Shown in pieces: positions 1 through 5,949 of a stretch of 8,977 nucleotides of DNA. Below the pieces are notes generated by a model. The model ran no database searches, was not told the DNA's origin, and was given only the letters and a program-made list of their open reading frames with translations. The position numbers were made by a program, and so were the translations under genes. Within the stretch, counting starts at the first letter, position 1. Each line of letters opens with the position of its first letter. Origin of the DNA: JBEIHX01 sp044375455 (GTDB lineage Bacteria > Pseudomonadota > Alphaproteobacteria > Caulobacterales > Aquidulcibacteraceae); contig JBILMQ010000139.1 of the NCBI GenBank assembly GCA_044375455.1, forward strand, positions 1 to 8,977, given 5' to 3'.

Positions 1-453
1 GTTGCAGGACAGGGGGTAGAGCTGCGCGCCCGCGCCAGCGCGCTTCACCACGCCGTAGGTCCACAGCCCGGAGGGCTGTTGCGCCTGCATGATGTAGACC
101 GATGGAGAGGCGCGGTAGAGCAGGAACTGCACGGGCGCCTCTTCCTCCGCAATGCTCAGGACATACCCGTCCGTCTCGCGGGCGAGCGTGGCCGGTTTCG
201 GGTTTTCGCTCGTGTCCGCCGGGCCGAAGTCGCCTGCCGCAGTCGTCGCCAGATAGGCGCCCGGGGCGAGCGGCCAGGCCGCGTCCGCGAGGCTGACCAG
301 AGGGGTGCGGGAGGTGAAGTCACACCCGGCGAGGAGCAGCGCGAGGACGACGCAGGCGACCCCGCCAGCCATGGCCGTGGACATGGCGCTGGAAATGGCC
401 GTGGAAATGGTGCTGCGGATGGCGGTGAGGGGGCGGCGGGCGAAAGCGGACAT
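1..453 (-). CDS. Putative outer-membrane or periplasmic lipoprotein, N-terminal 151 residues (runs off the left edge)
   Basis: The minus strand is open from an ATG at 453 to the window edge without a stop. The predicted protein has a basic n-region (R6, R7, R13), a hydrophobic stretch VACVVLALL, and a lipobox L-A-G-C with the lipidated Cys at residue 44. D follows the Cys, which in enterobacteria would favour inner-membrane retention; whether that rule holds here is unknown. A Shine-Dalgarno GGAG (minus strand, 465-462) sits 8 nt before the ATG, supporting this start. In-frame ATGs at residues 24 and 28 would give shorter, more normal-length signal peptides but lose the basic residues. The mature part (from CDFTSRTP) contains LAPGAYLAT and FLLYRASPSVYIMQ and no domain I recognise. 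The gene diverges from the hydrolase at 580. Function is unknown; export as a lipoprotein is well supported. Confidence 0.75.
   Translation of the reverse strand, partial: MSAFARRPLTAIRSTISTAISSAMSTAMAGGVACVVLALLLAGCDFTSRTPLVSLADAAWPLAPGAYLATTAAGDFGPADTSENPKPATLARETDGYVLSIAEEEAPVQFLLYRASPSVYIMQAQQPSGLWTYGVVKRAGAGAQLYPLSCN
371..430. repeat. Five 12-bp tandem units inside the lipoprotein signal-peptide coding region
   Basis: On the plus strand the units start at 371, 383, 395, 407 and 419. They read ATGGCCGTGGAC, ATGGCGCTGGAA, ATGGCCGTGGAA, ATGGTGCTGCGG and ATGGCGGTGAGG. All begin ATGG and match closely at most positions. As 12 is a multiple of three, on the minus strand they encode four-residue steps (LTAI, RSTI, STAI, SSAM, STAM; residues 9-28) between the start and the hydrophobic core. 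A change in copy number would therefore lengthen or shorten the n-region without breaking the frame. Confidence 0.8.
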
Positions 454-579
454 CGCTGGGTCTCCGGTGATGGCGCGACTCTCCGCTTCCGGAGTGGCGG
501 AATTGCGGTGAGGACGCGATCGTCAGGGCGCCGTTACGTCAGCGTTTCGCCCGGACGTGAAGCGCGCTATCCCGCGCGG
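454..579. promoter_or_regulatory. Divergent intergenic region between lipoprotein and hydrolase genes
   Basis: Both flanking genes must be transcribed outward from these 126 bp, so promoters are expected here, but I see no convincing -35/-10 pair. The only clear structure is a short hairpin at 481-494 (CTCCG, loop CTTC, CGGAG). It falls about 30 nt upstream of the lipoprotein start and could lie in its leader. Confidence 0.3.
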
Positions 580-1464
580 ATGCAGTTTCGCCGCATCCGA
601 CTTTGCCTGCGTGGCGGGCACATGGCCGGCATCGCCTTTGGCCCTGATCGCCCGCCCGATCTCGTATTCCTGCACGCCACCGGCTTCAATGCACGCACCT
701 ACGCCCCTCTGCTGGCGCCGCTCGGGGCCCAATTCGCCATCGTCGCCCTTGACCAGCGCGGGCACGGCCTGTCCACGCTGCCGGCTGATCCGGCCAAACT
801 CGACAGCTGGGATATCTATGTGGCCGATGCGGTGGAGGCGCTGGCGCAGTTGCGTGGCGCGGGGCCTGCGCCCGTTTTGTGCGGGCATTCGATGGGCGGG
901 GCGGTCGCGCTGATGGCCGGCGCGCGCGCGCCCGCCAGCGCCCGCGCCCTGGTGCTGCTGGATCCGGTGCTGGCGCCGTTCGCCTTCGCGCTGGCGGCCC
1001 GCCTGCCGGGCGGTCCGCACCGCATGCGCCGCGTCATTCCGATTGCTGCCGGGGCGCTGCGCCGGCGCGCGTCATTCCCGTCTGAGGAAGCCGTCCTTGC
1101 GGCCTATCGCGGCCGTGGTGCATTCAAGGCGTGGCCGGAGGAATTTCTGCAAAGCTATGTCGCTGACGGCTTCGCTGCTGCGCCGGACGGGGGCGTGACG
1201 CTGCGGTGCACGCCGGCGTGGGAGGCCGCGACGTTTTCCGGTCAGCGTCACTTCGCCGCCGGCGCTCTCTCGCGGGTGAAAGTGCGAACGCTGATCCTGC
1301 GCGCAGAGGTCGGGTCCACCATGCGCATCACGCCGCATGCGGCGCGCCGGCGCAAGCAGGACCTCGAGATTGAGACGGTCACAGGGGGCACTCATTTTTT
1401 TCCGATGGAAGACAGAGGCCTGGTCCGCTCACGGCTTATCACCGCCTTGGAGCGCAGCGGCTAG
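580..1464 (+). CDS. Alpha/beta-fold hydrolase, 294 aa
   Basis: A cytoplasmic serine hydrolase of the alpha/beta fold; substrate unknown. Visible landmarks are the oxyanion-hole strand VFLHATGFN (residues 29-37), DQRGHGLS (58-65), the nucleophile elbow GHSMGG with Ser104, and a C-terminal GGTHFFPME with the presumed catalytic His272. The usual catalytic Asp after strand 7 is not obvious: the segment reads LILRAEVGST, leaving Glu243 as candidate acid, with Asp128 (LLDPV) after strand 6 as alternative. Length fits the family. The frame is open from 79, but that part only shadows the lipoprotein gene. I chose the ATG at 580 because residues 1-20 (RIRLCLRGGHMAGIAFGP) form the usual N-terminal beta-hairpin. 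No strong ribosome-binding site precedes it; the ATG at 622 is an alternative. No signal peptide is visible. The gene converges on the thioesterase. Confidence 0.85.
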   Translation: MQFRRIRLCLRGGHMAGIAFGPDRPPDLVFLHATGFNARTYAPLLAPLGAQFAIVALDQRGHGLSTLPADPAKLDSWDIYVADAVEALAQLRGAGPAPVLCGHSMGGAVALMAGARAPASARALVLLDPVLAPFAFALAARLPGGPHRMRRVIPIAAGALRRRASFPSEEAVLAAYRGRGAFKAWPEEFLQSYVADGFAAAPDGGVTLRCTPAWEAATFSGQRHFAAGALSRVKVRTLILRAEVGSTMRITPHAARRRKQDLEIETVTGGTHFFPMEDRGLVRSRLITALERSG

Positions 1465-1494
1465 CTGACCATGAACGCCCGCTCCCTGTTGTCC

Positions 1495-1522
1495 GGGCCC
1501 TGGTTTTCGGGCCCTGGTTTTC
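1495..1522 (+). terminator. Possible terminator of the hydrolase transcript
   Basis: Two copies of the self-complementary GGGCCC (1495-1500 and 1509-1514) can pair as a 6-bp all-GC stem with an 8-nt loop. The stem is followed by TGGTTTTC, a short T-rich stretch, 30 nt after the hydrolase stop. It is formed by the first two units of the tandem array, so the fit to a terminator may be accidental. Confidence 0.35.
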
Positions 1523-1683
1523 GGCGCCTGGTTTTCTGGCCCTGACTTTCTGGCCCTGACTTTCTGGCCCTGATTTTCGGACCCTGACTTCCGGGCCGTT
1601 ATCGCTGTCCGTTATTGCTGTCCTTGATTGCTGTCCCTTATCGCCGGCGCGATCGCTATCCCGATCCGCGTCCCGATCTGCGT
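1495..1683. repeat. Degenerate short tandem-repeat array filling the hydrolase-thioesterase gap
   Basis: Seven clear 14-bp units start at 1495, 1509, 1523, 1537, 1551, 1565 and 1579. The first two are identical (GGGCCCTGGTTTTC), as are the fourth and fifth (TGGCCCTGACTTTC). An eighth unit at 1593 is more diverged (GGGCCGTTATCGCT). It is followed by three 13-bp relatives (1607, 1620, 1633; GTCCGTTATTGCT type), a spacer unit, and two 12-bp units (CCCGATCCGCGT at 1660 and CCCGATCTGCGT at 1672, 11 of 12 identical). The 14- and 13-bp units keep no reading frame, so this is noncoding. The array lies between two converging stop codons and so is probably untranslated on both strands. Confidence 0.85.
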
Positions 1684-1695
1684 TTGCGAACGCAG
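1678..1695 (-). terminator. Hairpin immediately after the thioesterase stop codon
   Basis: CTGCGTT and AACGCAG form a perfect 7-bp stem around a 4-nt loop, directly abutting the TGA of the thioesterase gene. No T-tract follows on the minus strand, so it would be a factor-dependent terminator or an mRNA 3'-end stabiliser rather than a classical intrinsic terminator. Confidence 0.35.
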
Positions 1696-2646
1696 TCAGA
1701 TATAGGCGCCGGGCGCCGCCTGCGCTTGCAGAGCGCGCCGGAACTGTTCGGGAATGACCAGCACCTTGCGGGCGATCAGATCGAAAGTGACGGCGACGGC
1801 CTCGCAGGTGCACAGCACCTCCCCGCTCGCTGCATCGATGATCCAGTGGATCAGCGTGTAGGACTTCTCGCCGACCGATACGATCGCCGAGCGCACCTCC
1901 AGCAGATCGCCGAGGTCTGCTGCGCCGCGATAGATGAGCCGATACTCCAGCACCGCCGCGCCGGGTTTGCGTGCCACGCCGTCGGTCGCGCTGACCGCCT
2001 CAGTCATCGCGGTGCGCCAGCTCGCGAGCATGTTGGGAACCGCGTCGGAGACCCGGCCGATGAACAATTCGGTCCGCATCCGGTTGGTCGCGTCAAGCTG
2101 GTCAGGGGTCACAACGCCGAGACCGACGCGCGACAGCATCTGTGCGTCGCCCGGCGCGATGGCTCTGACTGGGGTCGAGAGGTCTATTGAGCGCGGGGCG
2201 CCGTGGGCCGGCACAGCGACCTGCAAGGATTCAGCCGCGCTCCGGCTGCGCTGCGACCACGCGAAGGCGCGTCCGCTCGTGGGATCGCGATGCTCTACGA
2301 TGGTGCGGAACGTGGCTGAGACTGTCCCGGTCCCGGTATGCACGAGTTCCTGATACACCACGAGCGCGGTCTCACGCACTTCCACAATGCCGCCGCGCAT
2401 AAACAGGGGGTCGCCGGGGCGCGCCTCCTTCAGGAAGCGGATGTGACAGTCTCGCGGCGCAAGGATGGCGCGCGCATCGCGACCGGACGCGTGACGCAGT
2501 CCCAGAAAATGCGCCAGCGCGCCCAGGCCCTCCTGCGCCTTGGCGACGTAGAAGCGCACGTTCATGTGGCCCATCTCGTCGCATTCCCAGGTGTTCACGC
2601 TGCCGCGCCACAATTCGATCATGTCGGTGTTCGCCATGGCGTTCAT
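1696..2646 (-). CDS. Double-hotdog acyl-CoA thioesterase family protein, 316 aa
   Basis: Probably hydrolyses an acyl-CoA (4-hydroxybenzoyl-CoA thioesterase-like superfamily); the actual substrate cannot be read from sequence. The first hotdog domain spans about 10-120 and carries the active-site helix start WECDEMGHMNVRFYV (20-34), with Asp23, His27 and Asn29 as candidate catalytic or structural residues. A second hotdog repeat spans about 185-300 (EYRLIYRGAADLGDLLEVRS and YTLIHWIIDAASGEVL) and lacks the D-x-x-x-H-x-N motif. About 310 aa is normal for such tandem proteins. No signal peptide. The ATG at 2646 overlaps the zur stop as ATGA, implying translational coupling; an internal ATG at 2637 is an alternative. 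It is thus second gene of a zur operon and likely under the same zinc control, an unexpected partnership. Confidence 0.85.
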   Translation of the reverse strand: MNAMANTDMIELWRGSVNTWECDEMGHMNVRFYVAKAQEGLGALAHFLGLRHASGRDARAILAPRDCHIRFLKEARPGDPLFMRGGIVEVRETALVVYQELVHTGTGTVSATFRTIVEHRDPTSGRAFAWSQRSRSAAESLQVAVPAHGAPRSIDLSTPVRAIAPGDAQMLSRVGLGVVTPDQLDATNRMRTELFIGRVSDAVPNMLASWRTAMTEAVSATDGVARKPGAAVLEYRLIYRGAADLGDLLEVRSAIVSVGEKSYTLIHWIIDAASGEVLCTCEAVAVTFDLIARKVLVIPEQFRRALQAQAAPGAYI

Positions 2647-3116
2647 CTACCGGACCGGCAGTGCGCGCACACTCCGTGCGCCTCCGCAATGACGCGTGTC
2701 ACCGAAAAATCCTGCGACGCCGCGGCTGCATGCACGTCAGCCAGCGCAGCCTTCCCGTCGGTCTCAACTGTCACGCCGCAACGGTCGCAGATCAGGAACG
2801 CTGTCGGCCGGGCGCACCCATGCACCGCGCAGGCGATGTAGGCGTTCAGGCTCTCGATGCGATGGACGAGGCCCAAGCGCATCAGAAACTCGAGCGCCCG
2901 ATAGATCGTGGGCGGTTTCGCTGCGCCGTCGTCCTTGAGCCGCGCGAGCAGGTCATAGGCTTTGGCGGGGCCGGACGCTTCCAGAAGCAGGCTCAGCACC
3001 CGGCGCCGCAGGGGCGTCAGCGTTTCGCCGGCGGCTGCGCATGCGGCTTCTGCGTCGGCGAGGCAGGCCTCGGCGCCGTGGCTGTGATCATGGGCGTGGA
3101 GTTCGTGGTTGTGCAT
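2643..3116 (-). CDS. zur: Zinc uptake regulator Zur (Fur family), 157 aa
   Basis: Zinc-dependent repressor that binds a palindromic operator when zinc-loaded. A winged-helix DNA-binding domain covers about 25-90, with recognition-helix segment KPPTIYRALEFL (67-78). The dimerisation/metal domain matches E. coli Zur in several runs as I recall that protein: VHRIESLNAYIAC (84-96), ICDRCG (109-114) and EAHGVCAHC (145-153). The structural zinc cysteines would be C110, C113, C150 and C153. Of the E. coli regulatory-site ligands (H77, C88, H96, E111), H85, C96 and E118 have equivalents; the H96 position is shifted or replaced (H99 or C101). The N-terminus is His-rich (H2, H4, H7, H9, H11, H13). No good Shine-Dalgarno precedes the ATG. 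It overlaps the thioesterase gene by 4 bp and diverges from the receptor gene. Fur or Mur identity is less likely given the close Zur matches. Confidence 0.9.
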   Translation of the reverse strand: MHNHELHAHDHSHGAEACLADAEAACAAAGETLTPLRRRVLSLLLEASGPAKAYDLLARLKDDGAAKPPTIYRALEFLMRLGLVHRIESLNAYIACAVHGCARPTAFLICDRCGVTVETDGKAALADVHAAAASQDFSVTRVIAEAHGVCAHCRSGR

Positions 3117-3128
3117 TGCTGATCAGCA
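3117..3128. other. 12-bp perfect palindrome abutting the zur start codon
   Basis: TGCTGATCAGCA is its own reverse complement and ends directly at the zur ATG, occupying the place where a Shine-Dalgarno would be. It could be a small operator, or pair as a short stem masking the start. It may equally be chance. Confidence 0.3.
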
Positions 3129-3165
3129 CTGAGTCTGACCGAAGCCGGGCGTCAGGGAAAGAGGC

Positions 3166-3194
3166 TTGTGGTGTCCGATACGTAATACTATAAC
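3166..3194 (+). promoter_or_regulatory. Predicted sigma70-type promoter of the znuD-like gene
   Basis: TTGTGG (3166-3171) and TATAAC (3189-3194) are separated by exactly 17 nt. Transcription would start near 3201, giving a leader of about 24 nt that contains the Shine-Dalgarno AGGA (3215-3218), 6 nt before the ATG at 3225. The -10 element lies wholly inside the Zur box, so zinc-loaded Zur would block RNA polymerase. Confidence 0.5.
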
Positions 3195-3199
3195 GTCTC
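3177..3199. promoter_or_regulatory. Putative Zur box (23-bp imperfect palindrome)
   Basis: The core ACGTAATACTATAACGT (3180-3196) is a palindrome around C3188 with a single mismatched pair. Adding three bases on each side gives a 23-bp element with 9 of 11 pairs complementary. Compared with the enterobacterial Zur consensus (GAAATGTTATA, one W, then its mirror image), it matches 17 of the 22 non-central positions in the same 23-bp register. It sits between divergent zur and znuD-like genes, 25 bp from the receptor start and 60 bp from the zur start. The match and position are seen in the sequence; binding is inferred. Confidence 0.75.
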
Positions 3200-3216
3200 C
3201 GGTTCCAGTTCGTCAG
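3187..3216 (-). promoter_or_regulatory. Predicted promoter of the zur-thioesterase operon
   Basis: On the minus strand CTGACG (3216-3211) and TATAGT (3192-3187) are 18 nt apart. Transcription would start near 3180, leaving a leader of about 64 nt before the zur ATG. The -10 overlaps the Zur box, which would give autorepression. The -35 is a weak match, so this is less certain than the opposing promoter. Confidence 0.35.
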
Positions 3217-3224
3217 GATGTCTC

Positions 3225-5357
3225 ATGCCCGCGCGTATGTCTTCGGTGGTCCATGATCCGCTCGTCTGTCCGTCGCCCCGCCCCGTGCTGACAGTCGGCC
3301 GGCCGGACATCGGCCGCCGCATCCTCGCACCGCTGGTTGCTGGTCCGCTCATGATGGCGCCGGTGATCATGGCGCTGGCTGCGCCACTGGCGCACGCGAT
3401 CGACCTGGACGGGGCTCAGACGATTGTGGTCACGACAACGGCGCTCGATTCACGACGCGGCGAGACGCTGCAGGGCGTCGAGGCGATCGACCGCGCGCAA
3501 CTGCTCGACGCCTCTGCGCCAAGCCTGGGCGAGGCGCTCGCCCGGCTGCCGGGGGTGTCCCAGACTGCGTTTGGCGCCGGGGCCAGCAGACCGATCATCC
3601 GCGGGCTTGGCGAGGACCGGATCCGCGTGCTCGCCAATGGACTGGGCGGAATCGACGCCTCTACCATCAGTCCAGACCACGCCCTGCCGGCGGATTCCTT
3701 CGAGGCGGATCGGATTGAGATCCTGAAGGGACCGGCTGCGCTCGCCTACGGCGGCGGCGCAATGGGCGGCGTGGTCAATGTGCTGGACGCTCGCATCCCG
3801 GAGCAGCGGCCCGAGGGACGCGCCGCCGGTGATGTCTTCTGGGTGTTCTCCACGGTCGACGATGGCGCCGCCGGCGGGGCCCGCGCCAACCTCAACGCCG
3901 GACCCTTTGTGCTGCATGGCGAAGTCAGCACGCGCGCGGCGGACGATTACGCCATCCCGGGCTTCCTGCAGTCGCGCCGAAAGCAGGCGGAGGAGATCGC
4001 TGAGGGCGAGACGCCGGACCTGACGCGCGATATCGCCCCGAATTCATTTGCCAAAGCGACCTCCTCGGCGATCGGGGCGTCGGTTATCAGGCCCTGGGGT
4101 TTCGTCGGCGTCGCCTGGAAACGCTATGACGCCGACTACGGGATTACCGGCAAGAAGGAAGACGATGCGCCGGGCGAGCCGGCGCTGTTTGCCGGGCCGC
4201 GCATCACTCTGGCGCAGGATCGTTATGAGGCGCGCGGCGAAGTCGACGGCGCCGGTGCGATCGAGCGGGTGCGCGCCGCCATCGCCTATGCACAGTACGG
4301 GCATACCGAAATTGAGCCGTCCGGCGAGGCGGGCACCGTATTCGCACATGAGGGCTTCGAGGCGCGCGCGGAGGCGACCCACGCGCCCATCGGTCCGCTG
4401 CGTGGCGTCATTGGTCTGCAGCTTCTGCGCAGCGATTTCAGTGCGGTCGGCGAGGAGGCGTTCCTGCCCTCGACGGTGAGCGAGGACATCGGCCTGTTCG
4501 TGGTCGAGCGGGCTGAGTTTTCGACGCGCGCTGGCGTTGAGGGCGGTCTTCGCGCCGAAAGGCGCAGCTATGACTCAGACTCTGGGGCCCGCACCTTCAC
4601 GCTGGTCAGTGCAGCGCTCGGCGGCTTCGTGCGTGCGACGCCGCAAAGTTTCCTCGGCCTCAATCTGGCGCGCACCGAACGTGCGCCCACTGATGTCGAG
4701 CTCTTCGCCGACGGACCGCACGTGGCGACGCGCGCCTACGAGATCGGCGATCCCGACCTCGACAAGGAAGTCGGCGTCACGGCAGAGGCGACGGCCCGCT
4801 GGACTGGTGATCGGCTGACCCTGGAAGCGGCGGCCTACGCCATGACATTCGACGGATTTATCACCCTGGCCGCAACGGGCGGGCAGGAAGACGGTCTGCC
4901 AGTGTTCGAATTCCGCCAGGACGATGCAACCTTCGTCGGCGGCGAGCTGTCAGCGCACGCCGTGGCGCTGCAGGCAGAGCGCTGGTCGCTGGTTGTCGAT
5001 GCGTCGCTCGACATCGTGCGTGCCGCGCTCGATCGTGTGGGTGATGTGGCGCGCATCCCGCCCATGCGTGTGAGAGCCGGCCTCGAAGTCCGCGCCGACT
5101 GGGCCGAGGCGCGCCTGGAGGCGACGCATGCCGCGGCGCAGGACCGCACCGCCGCCTTTGAGCTTCCGACCGACGACTACACCCTCATCAACGCGCGCCT
5201 CACCGCGCATCCCTTCGGCGACGACGACCGGATTGCGGTCACCCTGGAGGCCCGCAACCTGACGAACGCCGAGGTGCGTCACCACACGTCGTTCCTGAAG
5301 GACCTGCTGCCGGCGCCGGGGCGCGACATCCGTTTTGGCCTGCGCGCCGCATTTTGA
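3225..5357 (+). CDS. znuD: ZnuD-like TonB-dependent outer-membrane zinc receptor, 710 aa
   Basis: Outer-membrane beta-barrel importing zinc (or a zinc complex) with TonB energy. A long signal sequence has hydrophobic core LAPLVAGPLMMAPVIMALAAP and likely cleavage after AHA at residue 58. The TonB box is around QTIVVTTT (65-72). The plug domain (about 75-190) contains LARLPGVSQ, RPIIRGLGEDRIRVLANG, SPDHALPADS and RIEILKGPAALAYGGGAMGGVVNV. The barrel runs to a terminal Phe710. EARNLTNAEVRHHTSFLKD followed by PAPGRDIRFGLR, at the C-terminus, is typical of the ZnuD family. Length is normal. The Shine-Dalgarno AGGA lies 6 nt before the chosen ATG; the n-region of about 32 residues is long, so a later start is possible. 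Divergence from zur and a Zur box support the zinc role. Unusually, the loop after YGITG (residues 305-325), normally His-rich, has no histidine. Confidence 0.88.
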   Translation: MPARMSSVVHDPLVCPSPRPVLTVGRPDIGRRILAPLVAGPLMMAPVIMALAAPLAHAIDLDGAQTIVVTTTALDSRRGETLQGVEAIDRAQLLDASAPSLGEALARLPGVSQTAFGAGASRPIIRGLGEDRIRVLANGLGGIDASTISPDHALPADSFEADRIEILKGPAALAYGGGAMGGVVNVLDARIPEQRPEGRAAGDVFWVFSTVDDGAAGGARANLNAGPFVLHGEVSTRAADDYAIPGFLQSRRKQAEEIAEGETPDLTRDIAPNSFAKATSSAIGASVIRPWGFVGVAWKRYDADYGITGKKEDDAPGEPALFAGPRITLAQDRYEARGEVDGAGAIERVRAAIAYAQYGHTEIEPSGEAGTVFAHEGFEARAEATHAPIGPLRGVIGLQLLRSDFSAVGEEAFLPSTVSEDIGLFVVERAEFSTRAGVEGGLRAERRSYDSDSGARTFTLVSAALGGFVRATPQSFLGLNLARTERAPTDVELFADGPHVATRAYEIGDPDLDKEVGVTAEATARWTGDRLTLEAAAYAMTFDGFITLAATGGQEDGLPVFEFRQDDATFVGGELSAHAVALQAERWSLVVDASLDIVRAALDRVGDVARIPPMRVRAGLEVRADWAEARLEATHAAAQDRTAAFELPTDDYTLINARLTAHPFGDDDRIAVTLEARNLTNAEVRHHTSFLKDLLPAPGRDIRFGLRAAF

Positions 5358-5378
5358 TCCGCCCAGCCAAGGTGATTT

Positions 5379-5427
5379 GCCCCGCAGGGGCGTCTGGCTG
5401 CGCCGGAAGGCGCCTGGGCGCCAGGCG
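5379..5427. terminator. Hairpin cluster between converging znuD and ogt genes
   Basis: Three stems can form in the 79-bp convergent gap. They are GCCCC-GCA-GGGGC (5379-5391), GCGCC with a GGAA tetraloop and GGCGC (5400-5413), and CGCCTGG-GCG-CCAGGCG (5411-5427). The last two share bases 5411-5413 and are mutually exclusive. None has a T-tract, but a symmetric, GC-rich cluster between two stop codons is a plausible bidirectional 3'-end structure. Confidence 0.45.
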
Positions 5428-5436
5428 TCCGCCGCG

Positions 5437-5949
5437 TCAGCGCGACGCCGGTGTCGGATGCGCCTGCTCATGGCGCAACAGCCACTCCTTGCGCCACAGG
5501 CCGCCGGCATAGCCGGTCAGCGCGCCAGAGGCGGCGACAATCCGATGGCAGGGGGTGACGATGGCGATCGGGTTGAGGCCGTTTGCGCGGCCGACCGCGC
5601 GCGCGCCCTGTGGCGTCCCGATCCGCTCGGCGATTGTTGTGTAGCTGGCGGTTTGGCCATAGCCGACGATGCGCAGTTGCGACCAGACCCGCATCTCGAA
5701 GGCGCTTCCCCGCTCCTCCAGCCTCAGCCCCGCAACGAGAGCGGGCTGCCCGTCGAAATAGGCGTCGAGGGCGGCGCGCAGGCCCTGTGGCGGGTCGCTC
5801 GCGTGATGTGGCGCACCGGCGAAGCGCTTTGCGAGCAGCGTCTGGAAGCGGTCCTCGAACTCTTCATAGTCAAGCGCGGCAAGCCGGCCCTCAAAGGTGG
5901 CAAGCCGCAGGACGCCGAGCGGACTTGTGAGGGTGTGGATCGAAAGCAT
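5437..5949 (-). CDS. ogt: Methylated-DNA--[protein]-cysteine S-methyltransferase (Ogt/MGMT), 170 aa
   Basis: Suicide repair protein that transfers the alkyl group from O6-alkylguanine or O4-alkylthymine to its own cysteine. An N-terminal RNase-H-like domain (about 1-80; SPLGVLRLATFEGRLAALD) precedes the C-terminal catalytic domain (about 83-160). The latter has the helix-turn-helix GQTASYTTIAERIG (98-111), the helix GARAVGRANGLNPI (115-128) carrying the presumed Arg finger R121, and the active-site PCHR with nucleophile Cys134. The family's GYAGGL (146-151) is intact. Length is typical of stand-alone Ogt. Its ATG shares one base with the stop of the upstream Ada-AlkA fusion (TGATG), so the two are almost certainly one translationally coupled operon. 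Here it supplies the activity that the C-terminal half of E. coli Ada provides. The same frame is open upstream to 6216, but only as a shadow of the glycosylase gene. Confidence 0.95.
   Translation of the reverse strand: MLSIHTLTSPLGVLRLATFEGRLAALDYEEFEDRFQTLLAKRFAGAPHHASDPPQGLRAALDAYFDGQPALVAGLRLEERGSAFEMRVWSQLRIVGYGQTASYTTIAERIGTPQGARAVGRANGLNPIAIVTPCHRIVAASGALTGYAGGLWRKEWLLRHEQAHPTPASR

Noticed and set aside
79..579. Open frame extending the hydrolase 167 codons upstream
   Set aside because: It is antisense to the lipoprotein gene, which has a signal peptide, lipobox and Shine-Dalgarno; the translated extension is low-complexity Arg/Gly-rich, and the hydrolase fold begins near the ATG at 580.
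1495..1683. CRISPR array
   Set aside because: Repeats are 12-14 bp, directly tandem without unique spacers, and no cas genes are nearby.
1439..1813. Minus-strand 124-codon frame with Arg/Lys/Gly-rich repeats across the 14-bp array
   Set aside because: It begins inside the thioesterase gene in another frame, runs antisense into the hydrolase end, and its repetitive peptide merely reflects the DNA repeats. No start signals or domain are visible.
1615..2190. Plus-strand frames of 140-190 codons opposite the thioesterase gene
   Set aside because: These are antisense shadows typical of high-GC DNA; the minus strand holds a full-length recognisable double-hotdog protein.
2643..3116. Assignment of the regulator to Fur (iron) or Mur (manganese)
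   Set aside because: The VHRIESLNAYIAC, ICDRCG and EAHGVCAHC segments match Zur closely, and the neighbouring receptor and operator are also of zinc type.
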